A stretch of 64,000 bases of DNA from positions 7,517,591 to 7,581,590 of the forward strand of contig JALIRH010000026.1 of NCBI GenBank assembly GCA_023055505.1. Direction: 5' to 3'. Below are positions 51,150 to 61,900 of the stretch, piece after piece. The position numbers and the translations under genes were made by a program. The DNA comes from Callipepla californica brunnescens (taxonomy: Eukaryota; Chordata; Aves; Galliformes; Odontophoridae). Within the stretch, counting starts at the first letter, position 1. Every line of letters begins with the position of its first letter. The notes below the pieces were generated by a model, which made no database searches, was not told where the DNA came from, and saw only the letters and a list, made by a program, of their open reading frames with translations.

Positions 51150-51174
51150 CGTGCGGACAGCCGCTCTCCGCGCC

Positions 51175-51175
<1 letters not shown>

Positions 51176-51204
<29 letters not shown>
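51176..51204. repeat. (CCG)n trinucleotide repeat in CpG island
   Basis: An uninterrupted run of about nine CCG units (CGG on the minus strand) within the presumed JADE1 promoter/5' region. Repeats of this class in CpG islands can vary in length. Confidence 0.85.
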
Positions 51205-51205
<1 letters not shown>

Positions 51206-51280
51206 GCCGAACTCATGCGGCGGCCCCGCGCCCTCCGCGCAGGGGGAGCCCGGCCGCGCCGCCCGCCGCCGCCCCGCCGC

Positions 51281-51290
51281 CAGCAGGTAA
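51281..51290 (+). other. Candidate alternative splice donor CAG|GTAACC
   Basis: A cagcag|gtaacc donor sits in the 5' half of the CpG island, after the CCG repeat. It could end an alternative noncoding JADE1 first exon joined to 58,842. It is a motif match only. Confidence 0.25.
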
Positions 51291-51900
51291 CCGTGCCGCC
51301 GCCCCGCGCCGCCGCAGCGCCCGCCGGGGAGCCGCCAGCACAGCCATATTTGATGGGGTTTTTTTTGTCGCTCCGGAGGCGGCGGGAGAGCAGTTGGGTG
51401 CCGAAGGTCGCTGCCTAGTGGAAATAAGAGAGTACGTCATTAACATGGCGCCGCGGCAAAGCGGGGCGGGAGGCGGCCGAGTTGCGGCTCCGCTATCCCG
51501 CGCGCAACTTGTGCCGGGGCTGAGCGGGCGGAGGGAGGGGAAGGAGGGAGAGAGGAGGGGGGGACCCGCGGTGCCGCGCCGCGCTCCGGCCCGGGCTGAG
51601 GGCTGAGGGCTGCGCCCCGGGCGGGCGCCCGCCGCGGGCGGTGGGGCGCGCCGCAGCCGCTCGGCTGCCGGAGGGTGGCGGCGGTCCCGCGGGAGCCGCG
51701 CCGGGAGAGGGCATGGCCGTCACCGCGGCCCCGCGCGTCCCGGAGCCGCCCCGCCGCTCACCGCGGGAGGAGGGGCTGCGCGCCGAGCGGTGCGCTTAAG
51801 CCGAGCGCCGGTTTGGGCTCGGAGGGGGGGGTGGAAACAGCGCTTCGAAAGCGTAAAAGAAGCGCCTTCGGCGGAACGGGGCACAAGTTGCCGCTCGAGG

Positions 51901-51925
51901 CGGGGGGGGGGGGGAGGGGGGCGGC
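51901..51925. repeat. G-run / quadruplex-prone tract
   Basis: A long uninterrupted G-run followed by a second G-run, separated by a single A, on the plus strand of the CpG island. It can form a G-quadruplex. C-rich counterparts lie near 52,383-52,393 and 52,603-52,617. Confidence 0.7.
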
Positions 51926-52699
51926 AGCAGGTGCAGCGGTCCCGCGCGATGCGTGTGCCCGGCACCGCCCCGCCCGCCCGCGCTCGGGGAGTTTAAAGGC
52001 GCGCGGGGCTCGAGCGGCCACGTGGGGGGCGCGGGCCGAACTTGGCGGGGCGCGGGGCAGCTCCCGGCGGGCGGGCGGGCTCCTCGTGCCCGCGGGGCGC
52101 TCCGCTTACGGACGCGCCGTTCGCAGAGGGAACGTGGAACGCGGAACGCGGTCGCGGCCGTTGAAACGCGCGCGCGGCGTACGGGGACGTTAACACAGGC
52201 GCTGCGGCGGGAGCCCGGAGCTGCTGGGGCGGCTCCTCCCCCCTCCCTCCCCCCGCGGCCGGCCGGGCACGGCGGGGCCTCGGAGCCGCGTAACGGTCCG
52301 CGCTCCGCGGGGCCGGCCGCGCCGCTTGCGAAACGAGACAAAGCGCCGAGCCGCAGCTCCCGGGATGGGCTCTCCTCCCCGCCCCCCCCCCCCACTCCAT
52401 CCCGTGTGCATCCGCGGGGCGCTCCGTATCTCGGGGCGGGCGGAGCAGCGGGTGTTTGTTTGTGCGCAGCGCCTGCTGGCTGCCGCCTGTGACAAGAGGT
52501 GATGCACAGTTTCCAGAACTGTCTGGGAGTGGGAGGAGAGACAGACACCGACACGAGCGCGAGCCCCCGCCGCTCTCCCCGCAGTCCCGGCCTCACCCCC
52601 ACCCCCCCCCCCCCCACCCCGTGCCCTCGCGCCGGGGGCGGCGCCGCGGCCGTTCCGGCGGTGACAGCGCTCGGAGCGGCGGCGGGGCAGCAAGTTTAA

Positions 52700-53042
52700 T
52701 TTGCGGCCGGGGCCGAGCGGATTGGTGGCGGCCGGCGGCGGGGAGGAGCGGCGGCCGAGGAAGGAGGCGGGGGCGCCGGGCTCTTCAAATGGAGAGCGGC
52801 GGCGCGGCGCGGCACGGCGGTCCGCTCCCCTCCCCTCCCCTCCCCTCCCCTCCCCTCCCCTCCGCGGCCGCGCGGAGCAGCGCCGCGCCCGGCGGCGCCC
52901 GGCAGCAGCCCTCAGGCGGAGGGTTTGAACGGGCTCCCGCCCGCCGCTGGGCGGCCCCCGGAGCGCTGCGGCTGCTCCCTAACCGCTGTCCCGGCCCTCG
53001 GCTGACTGCGGTGCTCTCGTGGAGCCCCTCGATGGCCCGCAG
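52700..53042 (+). other. JADE1: Putative JADE1 noncoding first exon (5' limit unknown)
   Basis: The 3' boundary is the consensus donor CAG|GTGAGG, with the intron starting at 53,043. It sits at the downstream edge of the CpG island. The left coordinate is nominal because no transcription start can be read from sequence; an inverted CCAAT box near 52,720 would suit a start around 52.75-52.82 kb. Joined to 58,842, the JADE1 frame meets a TGA at 53,003-53,005, while a second frame starting at ATG 53,032 (or 52,789) stays open across the junction and stops at 58,888-58,890. Other first exons are possible, for example one using the donor at 51,287. Confidence 0.5.
52826..52863. repeat. (TCCCC)n minisatellite, about 7.5 units
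   Basis: Perfect five-base tandem units lie about 180-215 bases before the proposed exon 1 donor. The G-rich complement has runs of four Gs spaced by one A, a strong G-quadruplex pattern and also a cluster of SP/KLF-type sites. In one frame the tract encodes the repeating pattern LPSPP. Confidence 0.9.
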
Positions 53043-54728
53043 GTGAGGTCAGCGGGGCTCCGAGCTCCGGCCGTGCTCCGGGAGCTCGCAGACGTGACGT
53101 GAGAATGAGCGGCTCGCGTGGCTGCGCAGCGGCACCCAGGGACGGCGGCTCTCCGCCGTTGCACCAGAAATTAGGATACCTTTTAACGACGCGCTTTGCT
53201 TGGCTTTTTATTTCCCAACCCCTTTTTGTGCCATTTGCTTTTATTCCTTTTCGGAGAAGAGTTTTTCTGCGACTAGGAATAATTCAGTGAGTCAAAAGCT
53301 GCCCACATTTGCAAACCCGAAGCCTTCACAAAGCGGTGCCGGAGCGCGGTTGTTGTGTTTCTGTTTGGAGAGGTTTCTCACCCTCAGCGGGATGCTGTTG
53401 GAGCAGCAGTAAGGTTTTCCTTCTGGCTGCGGACACCGCTTGCTTGCTGCTTTTGAGCTTTGTGTAACACACATGTTGAAAATAAAATAATAAACCTCTT
53501 TTCCCTTCACAGCTGCACATTTCCCTACTTGCTTCTCTGGTTTCAATTCCCAGTTTGCAGAAGTGAGTGGCGTTTCCTCTCGTGCTTTTCTCCCAGCAGT
53601 TCATCCTGCTGCTTGGTGCCGCTGGTTCCAGTGCTGTCATCCAGGCTGACAGCTCTTCGGTGGGAGGGCTGAACCGTGGTGGCTGCAGGGCGGGCTGGGT
53701 GCACTCCCAGAGCCCAGTTTGCCAGGACATTGGGCAGTCACTTCCACTTGTGCAACCTGGTAATAGCTAATAGGAGCCGGCTTTGTGCCAATGAGCATGT
53801 GGGTCTTAGGTGTTCTAGGTGAGCGTGAGCTCATGCTTTTCCTCATTGGGGTTAGACTAGAGGTGCTGAAGTTAGTTGGTGAAGAGCGCTCCTGGCCTAG
53901 AAACATGCTGCCTTTGTTTAATGGGACCCTGAGGGCTTTCTCTCCAAATCTGGGGTCTTGAGCTTTCTGTGGTATTTCACTTCAGGTTGGAATGTGAACT
54001 CTTCTTTGTGACTGCAGAATGTCGCTTTCAAAGCTTTTATTGGTGCTAAAGAGGAGTTACCAAGTTTTATGTGGGTTGGAATAGTTAATAGTATTTTTGG
54101 TGTAACTGTGCCCAGAAGGAAAGAACAGGTTTCTTTTCTTGTGCCAGATGTGGGTTTGCAAAGAGCAAGGTGGTACCATGACCCAGCTGCTGAAGAGAGA
54201 GCAGTAGAAGAAACCAAATGCATTCATCTGTTTTCCTTGTGGTTAAGAGTGTGTTAAACTTCCATATGCACGATGAGTGCTCTGAAGTGATCTCTTGTGT
54301 ACTGGATACGTAGTTAGGTCTTGATTTCAGTGCAGTTAGTGCATTACGTTTAGGAAAAGCCAGTTTGCAGTTTGTCTTCAGTGTGTGCATCTGTCATAAT
54401 TGTGCTTTCTTCCCATCCTGTCTCTGCAGCTGCTCGTTGCACTTTGTCACACTGACACCTGTTAACACGGTTATGGTTAATTGTCTGACACGGTTTGAAT
54501 GTAAACCTCCACATAGGAAGTTTATTCCCTGAAGGTACTTGAGTGAGAACTTCACTGTAGAAGGCCTTTGACCTGCAGAAAAAGACTTTTTCGAATGCAG
54601 TTGTTATGAAAAATCCGTTTCTGTTTCATTACTAGCATTACAAAGACTGTGACACACTTGACATCTTGTACATTCAAGGAATGGCAAAGTATATGGTGCC
54701 AGAACTGCTTAGTAGCGGTGTAAAACAA

Positions 54729-54729
<1 letters not shown>

Positions 54730-54783
<54 letters not shown>
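54730..54783. repeat. (TA)n microsatellite, about 27 units
   Basis: An uninterrupted alternating TA tract in the proposed JADE1 intron 1, flanked by gtgtaaaacaag and cacatac. It is self-complementary and probably unstable in length. Confidence 0.95.
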
Positions 54784-54789
<6 letters not shown>

Positions 54790-57345
54790 CAGTATGTGAA
54801 TGTATTTATACGTGTGCTCACCTGCCTTTTTTATGGGATAGTGTCTGGCTTTCTGCTCTGAGGAAGCTAGGATAAAGGATTTGCATTTTGTGTCTGTGCA
54901 ACTTACTAGACATCAGTGTGCCTCAAGAAGAAGAGGATGGATTTTGGTGTTGCTGTCCAGTCCAGCTTCTGTTGCTTGCCAGGTGTTTCAGTCTCCTGTA
55001 GGGGTAGGAAACATGCAGTGCTATGTTGTTTCCTGCTGTACATCACCGTGCTGGATCGTGTACTCCTGTGAAGTCAGCAGCAATGCTTGTGATCTTAGCA
55101 GCCCCAAAGTTTGTGTAGGGTGAGATGTTCATCACTCACCTCCACTACAAAATCCACCGCGTGTTTGACCTTGATTTGGGATTATAATTCCGTCATTTCA
55201 TTCGCACAGCGTTTTACAGGTGTCGTGAAATAGAGGCTTCTCCAAAATCAAGTAGCCAGAAGAAGCATTTTTGGCAACGTGATCTTGTCCTTATGATGAT
55301 CAGAGTATCAATTCTGCACTGTCAACTCCAAAGTTAGATTTGCGTGTTTGCTGCTTGCCCAGTTGACGAGCAAAGCCCAAAGCTCAGCTCTCAGAGCTAG
55401 CATGATGACGTAGGGTGGACAGAGCTGCCCACTGCTGGCTGCCAGTCAGCCAGATGGCCTCATCTCTGAAACTGTGTCCTTCAAGTGAAGCATCAAGGGT
55501 CTTTCGAAGAAGTGAGGCTGAGTTTTTGTATAGAACTTAGTAAAACTCTCATCTGTATCAAAACCAGCCTCATGTGTGAGTCAGAACCTTGCATTGTCGC
55601 CCTGTGCAAGTGCTGCTGTAAGCTGCGCCGGGACTGCTCCCTTGTTGCTTCAGTGCCTGACATTCTGCCTTTTAAAGAATAAAAATCTCTTTGCTGTTGG
55701 TTGCAGATATCTTAAGGCATTCTTTGTGGGATAGTTTTATTTTTTTTCAAGTTGCTCCAACTTCCAGTGTCCTCTTAGTGTGCAAAATGCGTGTGGCTGG
55801 GCAGAGAAATCCTGCACCATCAGTCTGCACCTCACCACCAGTAATCCGTGGTTATCCTTGGTGCAGTTTTTGTGTGATTGTGAAGTCCCTGTTAAATCTG
55901 TCATGTTTGGGGCAGAGAAACTGTGTGTGGTACTGCAGGAGAAGCAGCGTTTCCATGTGTGTGAGGTTTTTCTCATTAGCTGTTCTGGCACTACCTGTAG
56001 ATGCTGTATTCTGTTCTGGCTTTGACTATCTGGTGCATGATGCTTGAAAGGAACAGTTTGAAATTATTTTAGGAGTCTAAAATTATTACCTTTAATGACA
56101 GAACATTTAGGGGTTTGACAATTGCTCAAAGCAGCCAAGTGCTGCTTTTCCGTCGGCCGTGTAGCTCCCTGAAAACTCAATGAGGTTTGAAGGTAGGAAA
56201 GCGAGATCTGTGGATTTCAACTCTCCTTTTGTATACATCTGTAAAAGAGTTTCGCACAAACTTCACTAAACTGTGCGTTTCCTTTTGATGTTATATTTGA
56301 GGACGTAGGCTTTTCAGTAAGGCCATCTTTAGAAACCTGCCTTAGAATGGACAGGTAAATGAACTGCCTTACTGAATGCTCCATACTCCAGAGAAGTGGC
56401 TTCTGTGCTGGCTTCTCTGACTGCTGCTGGAGAACAGCTAGCTAATCCAGAGAGTTTGGCAGGGAGGATGTGAATACCATTCTCTCCTTTAAACAGCATT
56501 GGGGGAGGAAAAAAGCAGTGTCGTTCACTGTATTTTTTTAATTTTGTTAGTCTATTTATTTTTTAGTATATTCATTCAGTAGAAAGGAAAAGCTTCTGGA
56601 CATTGCTCACTTCATGAATTTGCTAAGCATGGAGTTAGGGGAGGATGAAATCAGAGCGTGTTTGTCTGAAAAGGTGCAGAGGGGCAGAATTTCTGATGTT
56701 CCTGTTCATCTCAAGGCTGTGTTTCCTCTGTGTGTGTACACGAGGTTGTTTTACTTCACTGCTTACGTTTCAGACCATGCTGAAATGAATCCAGAAGTAA
56801 CGATTTTGACCAGGAATATACAAGTTGCATTTCTGAGATAAAACAGTCTAGTGTTCGTTTGTTTAATTTAATCCATATCTTCTTTTTTGTTTGTTTGTTT
56901 ATTGGAGGTATTTCCACACTTACTGAGTATGCTTTTTTAGTTTGGTTATGTTCATACTCCTTTAAATTACAAGAAAAGTATGCGTACTGTTAGAAGTGTT
57001 TTAAGGGTCTGGGTTCTGGCCTAATCACTGCTAGTTCTGTCCTAGCCCATTCTGGATCTGTGTGTTGCATTCCAGTATTTCCTAAGTGACTGTGTAACAC
57101 TGGAACTCTGGAACTAGTCCATTTACATCAGATTTCTTTGATTGTGATGTTCTGCACTGGTGCACGTTGGTGACCTTCCTGCTTGTCATGCACAGAAAAT
57201 TCTGGTCTGCCCCAAAGCCCTTCTTCTGTGCTGAGTCCTTTACTGTAAGAGGTTGTCATTAATGATTCTTCATTTTCTGCCATCGGAAGTTACATGTCAA
57301 CTTTTACACGGTCGTGACAACAGATCTTGGTGAAATATTCACCAG

Positions 57346-57378
57346 CTTTTCGGTTTAATATTGTATAATATCGAAAAG
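57346..57378. repeat. Short AT-rich inverted repeat in intron 1
   Basis: The arms CTTTTCG and CGAAAAG enclose AATATT and AATAT halves, giving an imperfect hairpin of about 33 bases. No function is apparent. Confidence 0.5.
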
Positions 57379-58841
57379 GAGGAAATCTTGCAGTGCTTGT
57401 GCTCTTAAAGCAAACTGGAATTTACTGTAACTGCAGAGTCTCAAATTGGGTTATGTTTTCCTGAAGATGAACAAGTGTATTCTGTCTGAGAAGTGTTTAC
57501 TTCTGTGTAAGCCCCTTTCTGAAGAGAAGGTAAATTTCTGCTGTTTTTGAAAATTGGAAGTAGTGTCAGGCTTTGATTAAGTTTTTCTTCTCCCTGCTTT
57601 GGGAATGACTCTTAAAAGTTGAAAGGCTTCTCCTGGAGTTGACTACCGTGAGTCATTTCTCACTGAACAACGTAGAAGTGGTTAACAACCTCCTGAAGTG
57701 GTCAATGAGATGAGCTTTGCTGAAAGGTTTCTGGGAAATTCCAGCTCTTGTGGAGATGAAGAGGTTTGGTTTTCTGCAGGCCACCTAGAAGCAAAAGTGT
57801 TTCAGCATCTGATTTTCAAGCCTACACCTTGAGGGCACGTACAAGGGCTCTGCTGCTAGCAGAACTCTCGGACCTTGTTGATAGCACAATTGATACGTGG
57901 CAGGCAAAGGCTCAGCGGATTTGATGTGCCATCTGAAGTCCTTGTCAGTTTAACTTCTTGTCGTGTTTTTTCTGCTTTTCACGTTACTCCTTTTAACAAG
58001 CTTTTTCATATAATGCTGACTGGCTATTCACAGCTTCCTGGCGTTGTATGTTTGTTTATTTATTCTTGAATTTACTTCCCTTGTGCAAGGAATGCACACA
58101 AAATAACAACACCTCTTGAGTAGCCAATAAAAACATGAAGAGCTTTTTGCCTTTCCGTCACTGGTTCTTGTGCAGTTGAGCTCAGCGTTGCTAGAACTCA
58201 CCAACTTTGAAGGTTGGAGGAGCTGTGCAATGGTGTGATTCCTGAAAAGCAGTTAGTGTTTAGTCAAGCCAGTAGACGTGTGCCTGCAGGAAGAAGTGAC
58301 TGACCTCAGAGGTGGTACCTTCTGGGGCGTATTTGATGCATGTGTGGTCAATCTGGGAAAGCTTGGCTTGCTACTGCTGCTGTTTCTTATTTTTTTATGC
58401 AAGGGGAAGACTTTAATCTTTGGCTTTGTAAATCTAGCACTTAGGAATAAAATTGTTCGGAAGGCATATTAGCCAAAGTAAATATTTACTGGAGAGGTTA
58501 AAATGTTACTGTATTGCAAATGTAGTGTCAGAATGGGCGGTGCTAGTTAAATTCATTTGCTGCAGATCCTGAGTGGTGTTCAAGCTCGAAGAAACAAGTA
58601 TGCTGCTGTTGAGGGGTGGAAGTGTTGGTGGGCTTGTCATTATATCCTCCCGTTTTTTTCACCTCCTCATAGGGTAATTACCTAATGAAGCACCTTTGAG
58701 ATATTCACTGCTCATATTTCAGATGCAGTTTAAAGTTGTTTGTTTTCCCTTATGCGTTGTAAATCCTCAGATGTCATCAGAAACACAACTTGATGACTGT
58801 GTATTATTATCTTGAGTTAAGTGCTGTCTCGTTCTTTGCAG

Positions 58842-58867
58842 GCTGCCTGCTGTTTCCCGTGGAGATC
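58842..58867 (+). other. JADE1: JADE1 exon 2, 5' UTR portion
   Basis: These 26 bases lie between the acceptor AG (58,840-58,841) and the ATG at 58,868. They contain no stop in the JADE1 frame, so the start codon cannot be fixed from this exon alone. The nearest in-frame stop lies in the proposed exon 1 (53,003-53,005). Another frame, continuing from an ATG in exon 1, runs through this segment and over the JADE1 start. Confidence 0.75.
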
Positions 58868-58919
58868 ATGAAACGACGTCGGCTTCCTAGCAGCAGTGAG
58901 AATTCTGACGACAATGGCA
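58868..58919 (+). CDS. JADE1: JADE1 first coding exon (partial gene, N-terminal 17 codons plus 1 nt)
   Basis: The frame reads MKRRRLPSSSENSDDNG, followed by the first base of the next codon. From memory this closely matches the N-terminus of vertebrate JADE1 (PHF17), with apparent differences at residue 4 (R for G) and residue 12 (N for D). The paralogues JADE2 and JADE3 fit clearly worse. The exon is bounded by a pyrimidine-rich acceptor (cttttgcag-like, AG at 58,840-58,841) and a strong donor, gtaagt, at 58,920. The start has A at -3. If exon 1 ends at 53,042, the upstream in-frame TGA at 53,003-53,005 rules out an N-terminal extension. Known role of the family: a PHD-finger scaffold of the KAT7/HBO1 histone H4 acetyltransferase complex with ING4/5 and MEAF6, also linked to pVHL, beta-catenin turnover and cilia. 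The PHD fingers are encoded beyond this window. The identification rests on only 17 residues plus exon structure and CpG context. Confidence 0.9.
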
Positions 58920-61900
58920 GTAAGTGCTCCTTTGTTGTAGAGTGCAGTAGGTTATGAGTTTGAAAACGCATTTGAACACAGTTTTGTGTGGCAGAGGCAC
59001 TCTGCATATTGGTTGGTCGGGTGGAAACGCATGTGGGAGGAACCAGATTTGAACTCGATCATTCTGAGCACAGGTGGATGTAGATTCGGGATCCCCCCTG
59101 CTCTTTTGACTGTCTAGTGTTAATTAATAAGGTAAAACAGTAGAAGCAGGTCTTTGTTTCTCTTTCTGTGTCTTCAGATGCAGTCAGCATAATGTATCAT
59201 TGCAAGGACAGAACTTGCATAGAGACATGTGCTAACCTTGTCCACATGTCAGTATTTAATGCAAGTTTGCTTCAGTGTTCTCATGTGCTCTTTAATGCGG
59301 TTGAAAGGTATGTTGCTGCAGACTTCAGTAGTCAGGACAGTTGGGACGTGAAAATGTTTTGCTTCCATTGAAGATTGTTTCACTTGATGTGTACAATTGG
59401 AATTCAGTGCATCACTGATTTGGATTCACAGTTTGCCAACAATGAAAACCAACTGTTTCTATACCAATGTAACTACTACTGAGCTCTGTGTGACCTCGCT
59501 CATGTCTGGATTCCAGGGACAGTCTGGGAAATGTGCAGATGTGCCAAGGTGTTCTATTTGCCCAAACAAACAAGGTCATTGTGTTTGACTGTAGAGCTGC
59601 TTAGCCAGTTGTCAGAGCTATTTTCCTGGTATTAATTTGACTTATCGGGTTGCACATCTTCACATTTTGAACTTAGCTTTGAGTCCTCTGTGGAAAAAAT
59701 CAAGGAAGATGATGGAAGATTTTTCCAGCTGCCTGTGGTTGAGAGCCTTTGGAGAACACTGTTTTTTCTTGCTAGGAATATTTCCTTGGAGTTATTTAAA
59801 AAAAAAATAGTGTAAATTGGTATGCTTCTGTGGGGGGGAAAAAAAAGTGTGCTTCACCCAAAGAAAGATACATTACTACTTGTAAGATAGACAAGTAGCA
59901 ACAAATGTGATGCTGATCATTTGAGTTTTGCTCTACTGTTTTCTCATTCCCTCCCTGACAGCTTGATGCAAGTGTTACATTTTGATGATAAGATTTATTT
60001 TCACTCTGTTTTTAGTCTTTGATCTCCCTTTGTGCACCTTGTTTTTCACGCTTTACCAAATACGAGATGAAGTAAATAATCTTAGAGTTGAAATTCTGAA
60101 ATAAACATAGTTGACTGATCTGTTAGCGATCGTAGCGCTTGTTCATGATTTCTTTTCATATATAAATGTTGGAAATAAAGCTCTGTCTGAAATAGTTGGA
60201 TAAGACAACAGCTCTGTGCTTTCTGAAAGGAACTACAGTAAAACCAAAAACCAATGTATTTTCATCTGTTCATAGGTCAAGATCTAAGAAAATGAGATAA
60301 GGGCAAGTTTTTTCTTTTCCCCCTTTATAATTTAAAGCCTCAATAAAATGGAAATAACTGTTTCATGAATACATTCTATGGTGAAAACCAGTGAAATTTT
60401 AGAATTACTTTCACGTACTGTCAGAAGTAATACAGCAAGTAATACACCACTTCTGTTTCATTACTCCTTGTTTGTTTGTTTTTTTTTCCTTGGCCTAATG
60501 CTGTTCTTTGCCTTTTTATTGTTGTTTATTGGGCAAATTTAGATGCAGATTCATGCATGTTACTTCTGTAACTATACACGTGTGGAAAAAACAGTTAAGT
60601 TAGTAATCAGAAGGAATGTTACCAGGAGATGACACTTATTGTCGAGTCACTGTCTGTGAGGTTTCTTGTCTTTCATGAGAGCAACTTCTGATGCAGGAAA
60701 TTTAGGAATTTGATCATCTCCATACATATTTGACCTTTAAGGCTTTCCCCTTATGGGTTTTACCTTTAAGCAGAATGATTGATCAGTCTTGCTATATTCA
60801 TTTCTGTGTGGATATCCATTCTTACTTTGTCAGTAGTATTTCTGATTCACTGTGCTGCTATCAATAGTACGGAGGGTAAGCGATTTTATTTCTTTTTGCC
60901 TCAAAAAATTAAAGGTAAACATTTCTGCGCAACCTGTTTGAAGCCCTTAAATATTTTGCTGGTGATTTTTCTTTCTCTGAAATCCCACAGATAGAAAACA
61001 ATTAAATAGACTGCTGTGAGCGCTTCAAACAGCTGCCTTCTAATTGAGAAGTTACAATTTTAATCAACACTTGGTTGGAATCCTGTTGCCAGAAGTCTGC
61101 TTCCCTTCAGTCAGTAGCACCTCTTGACCCCCCTCCAGTTCCTCCTTCACATTGAGTTCAATAGTTTTTTGGTTCGAAGTTCTGCACTGCGCTCCCTCAT
61201 CTTGTGAGGTGAGGGCTGGGACACAGCAATCGGATTTTTTCAGTGCTGAAATTGGGTTTTCATACTATGCTTTAGTAGACTGTGAGATCAGGCATCTTGA
61301 ATTTATCACAAGCGTCACTTGGTGTGTATTACTGAAGGAACCTGAACAGTGATGCTTGTTTGGGGTGGAATAGTGCTGCTGGGAAAATGTTTTGTCATGA
61401 AGAAATACACGTTTTATTTTATTGAACTCAGGAGCCTAAATATTTATATGCTAATGGGAACTGTGCTACTGATCATGCTATTCATTTTCAAAAGTAAATA
61501 GACATACCGAGCCTGTTTTCTGCCTCGTGACTGCAGAGTGATCTGAAAACAGACCTCACACCCCGAGCACTAGAAATGTATTACACTGAAGATTTCAGCA
61601 TATCTGTAGTTCTTCAGAGCAAGAAAAAGGTGCTCTACTTTTCCGAGATAAGAAGAATGACTTGTTAATATTTAGGAGTGAAATATATTAAAATAGAAGA
61701 AAGCTTACCAGCAGGGCTGCTGTCCTTAGAGCATATGCATTTTCTTATGTATTTCATTGGGGGGTGAGGGGATGTGTATTATTTACAGCGTTTTAAAACC
61801 CTGCAGCTTAAAGAAGCCTGGTTTTCGCATTACTATTTTTTTTTTTGTCCTCTGACTTGATTCTTTCCTGTATGTTAAGTGTAAACTTAAAACCACCAAA

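Larger units (their letters stand above)
50760..53110. promoter_or_regulatory. CpG island, likely JADE1 promoter
   Basis: About 2.3 kb with abrupt, extreme GC and CpG density compared with the AT-rich flanks, as expected for an unmethylated vertebrate CpG-island promoter. Visible motifs are GC boxes (ggggcggg near 51,464 and 52,435), an inverted CCAAT box (ggattggtgg near 52,718-52,727), a CRE-like tacgtcat near 51,433, a CRE-like gtgacgtgag at about 53,094-53,103, and a YY1-like aacatggcg near 51,441. It lies upstream of, and in the same direction as, the JADE1 coding exon. Long open frames here on both strands follow from GC-rich composition that depletes stop codons, and I do not call them genes. 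Bidirectional transcription is possible but cannot be judged from sequence. Confidence 0.85.
53043..58841 (+). other. JADE1: Putative JADE1 intron 1
   Basis: This runs from the GTGAGG donor to the TTTGCAG acceptor, about 5.8 kb. It contains a (TA)n tract near 54.75 kb and a small inverted repeat near 57.36 kb. I see no other coding exon. The short open frames in it show no recognisable family signature and look like chance frames. Confidence 0.55.

Noticed and set aside
51796..52617. 273-codon minus-strand open frame and other long frames in the CpG island (for example 51,121-51,606 and 51,953-52,492 on plus)
   Set aside because: Stop codons are depleted by extreme GC content and long frames occur on both strands in overlapping registers. 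The peptides are low-complexity R/G/P/A with no domains.
54552..54875. Frames on both strands through the (TA)n repeat
   Set aside because: The alternating Tyr-Ile peptides are an artefact of the dinucleotide repeat.
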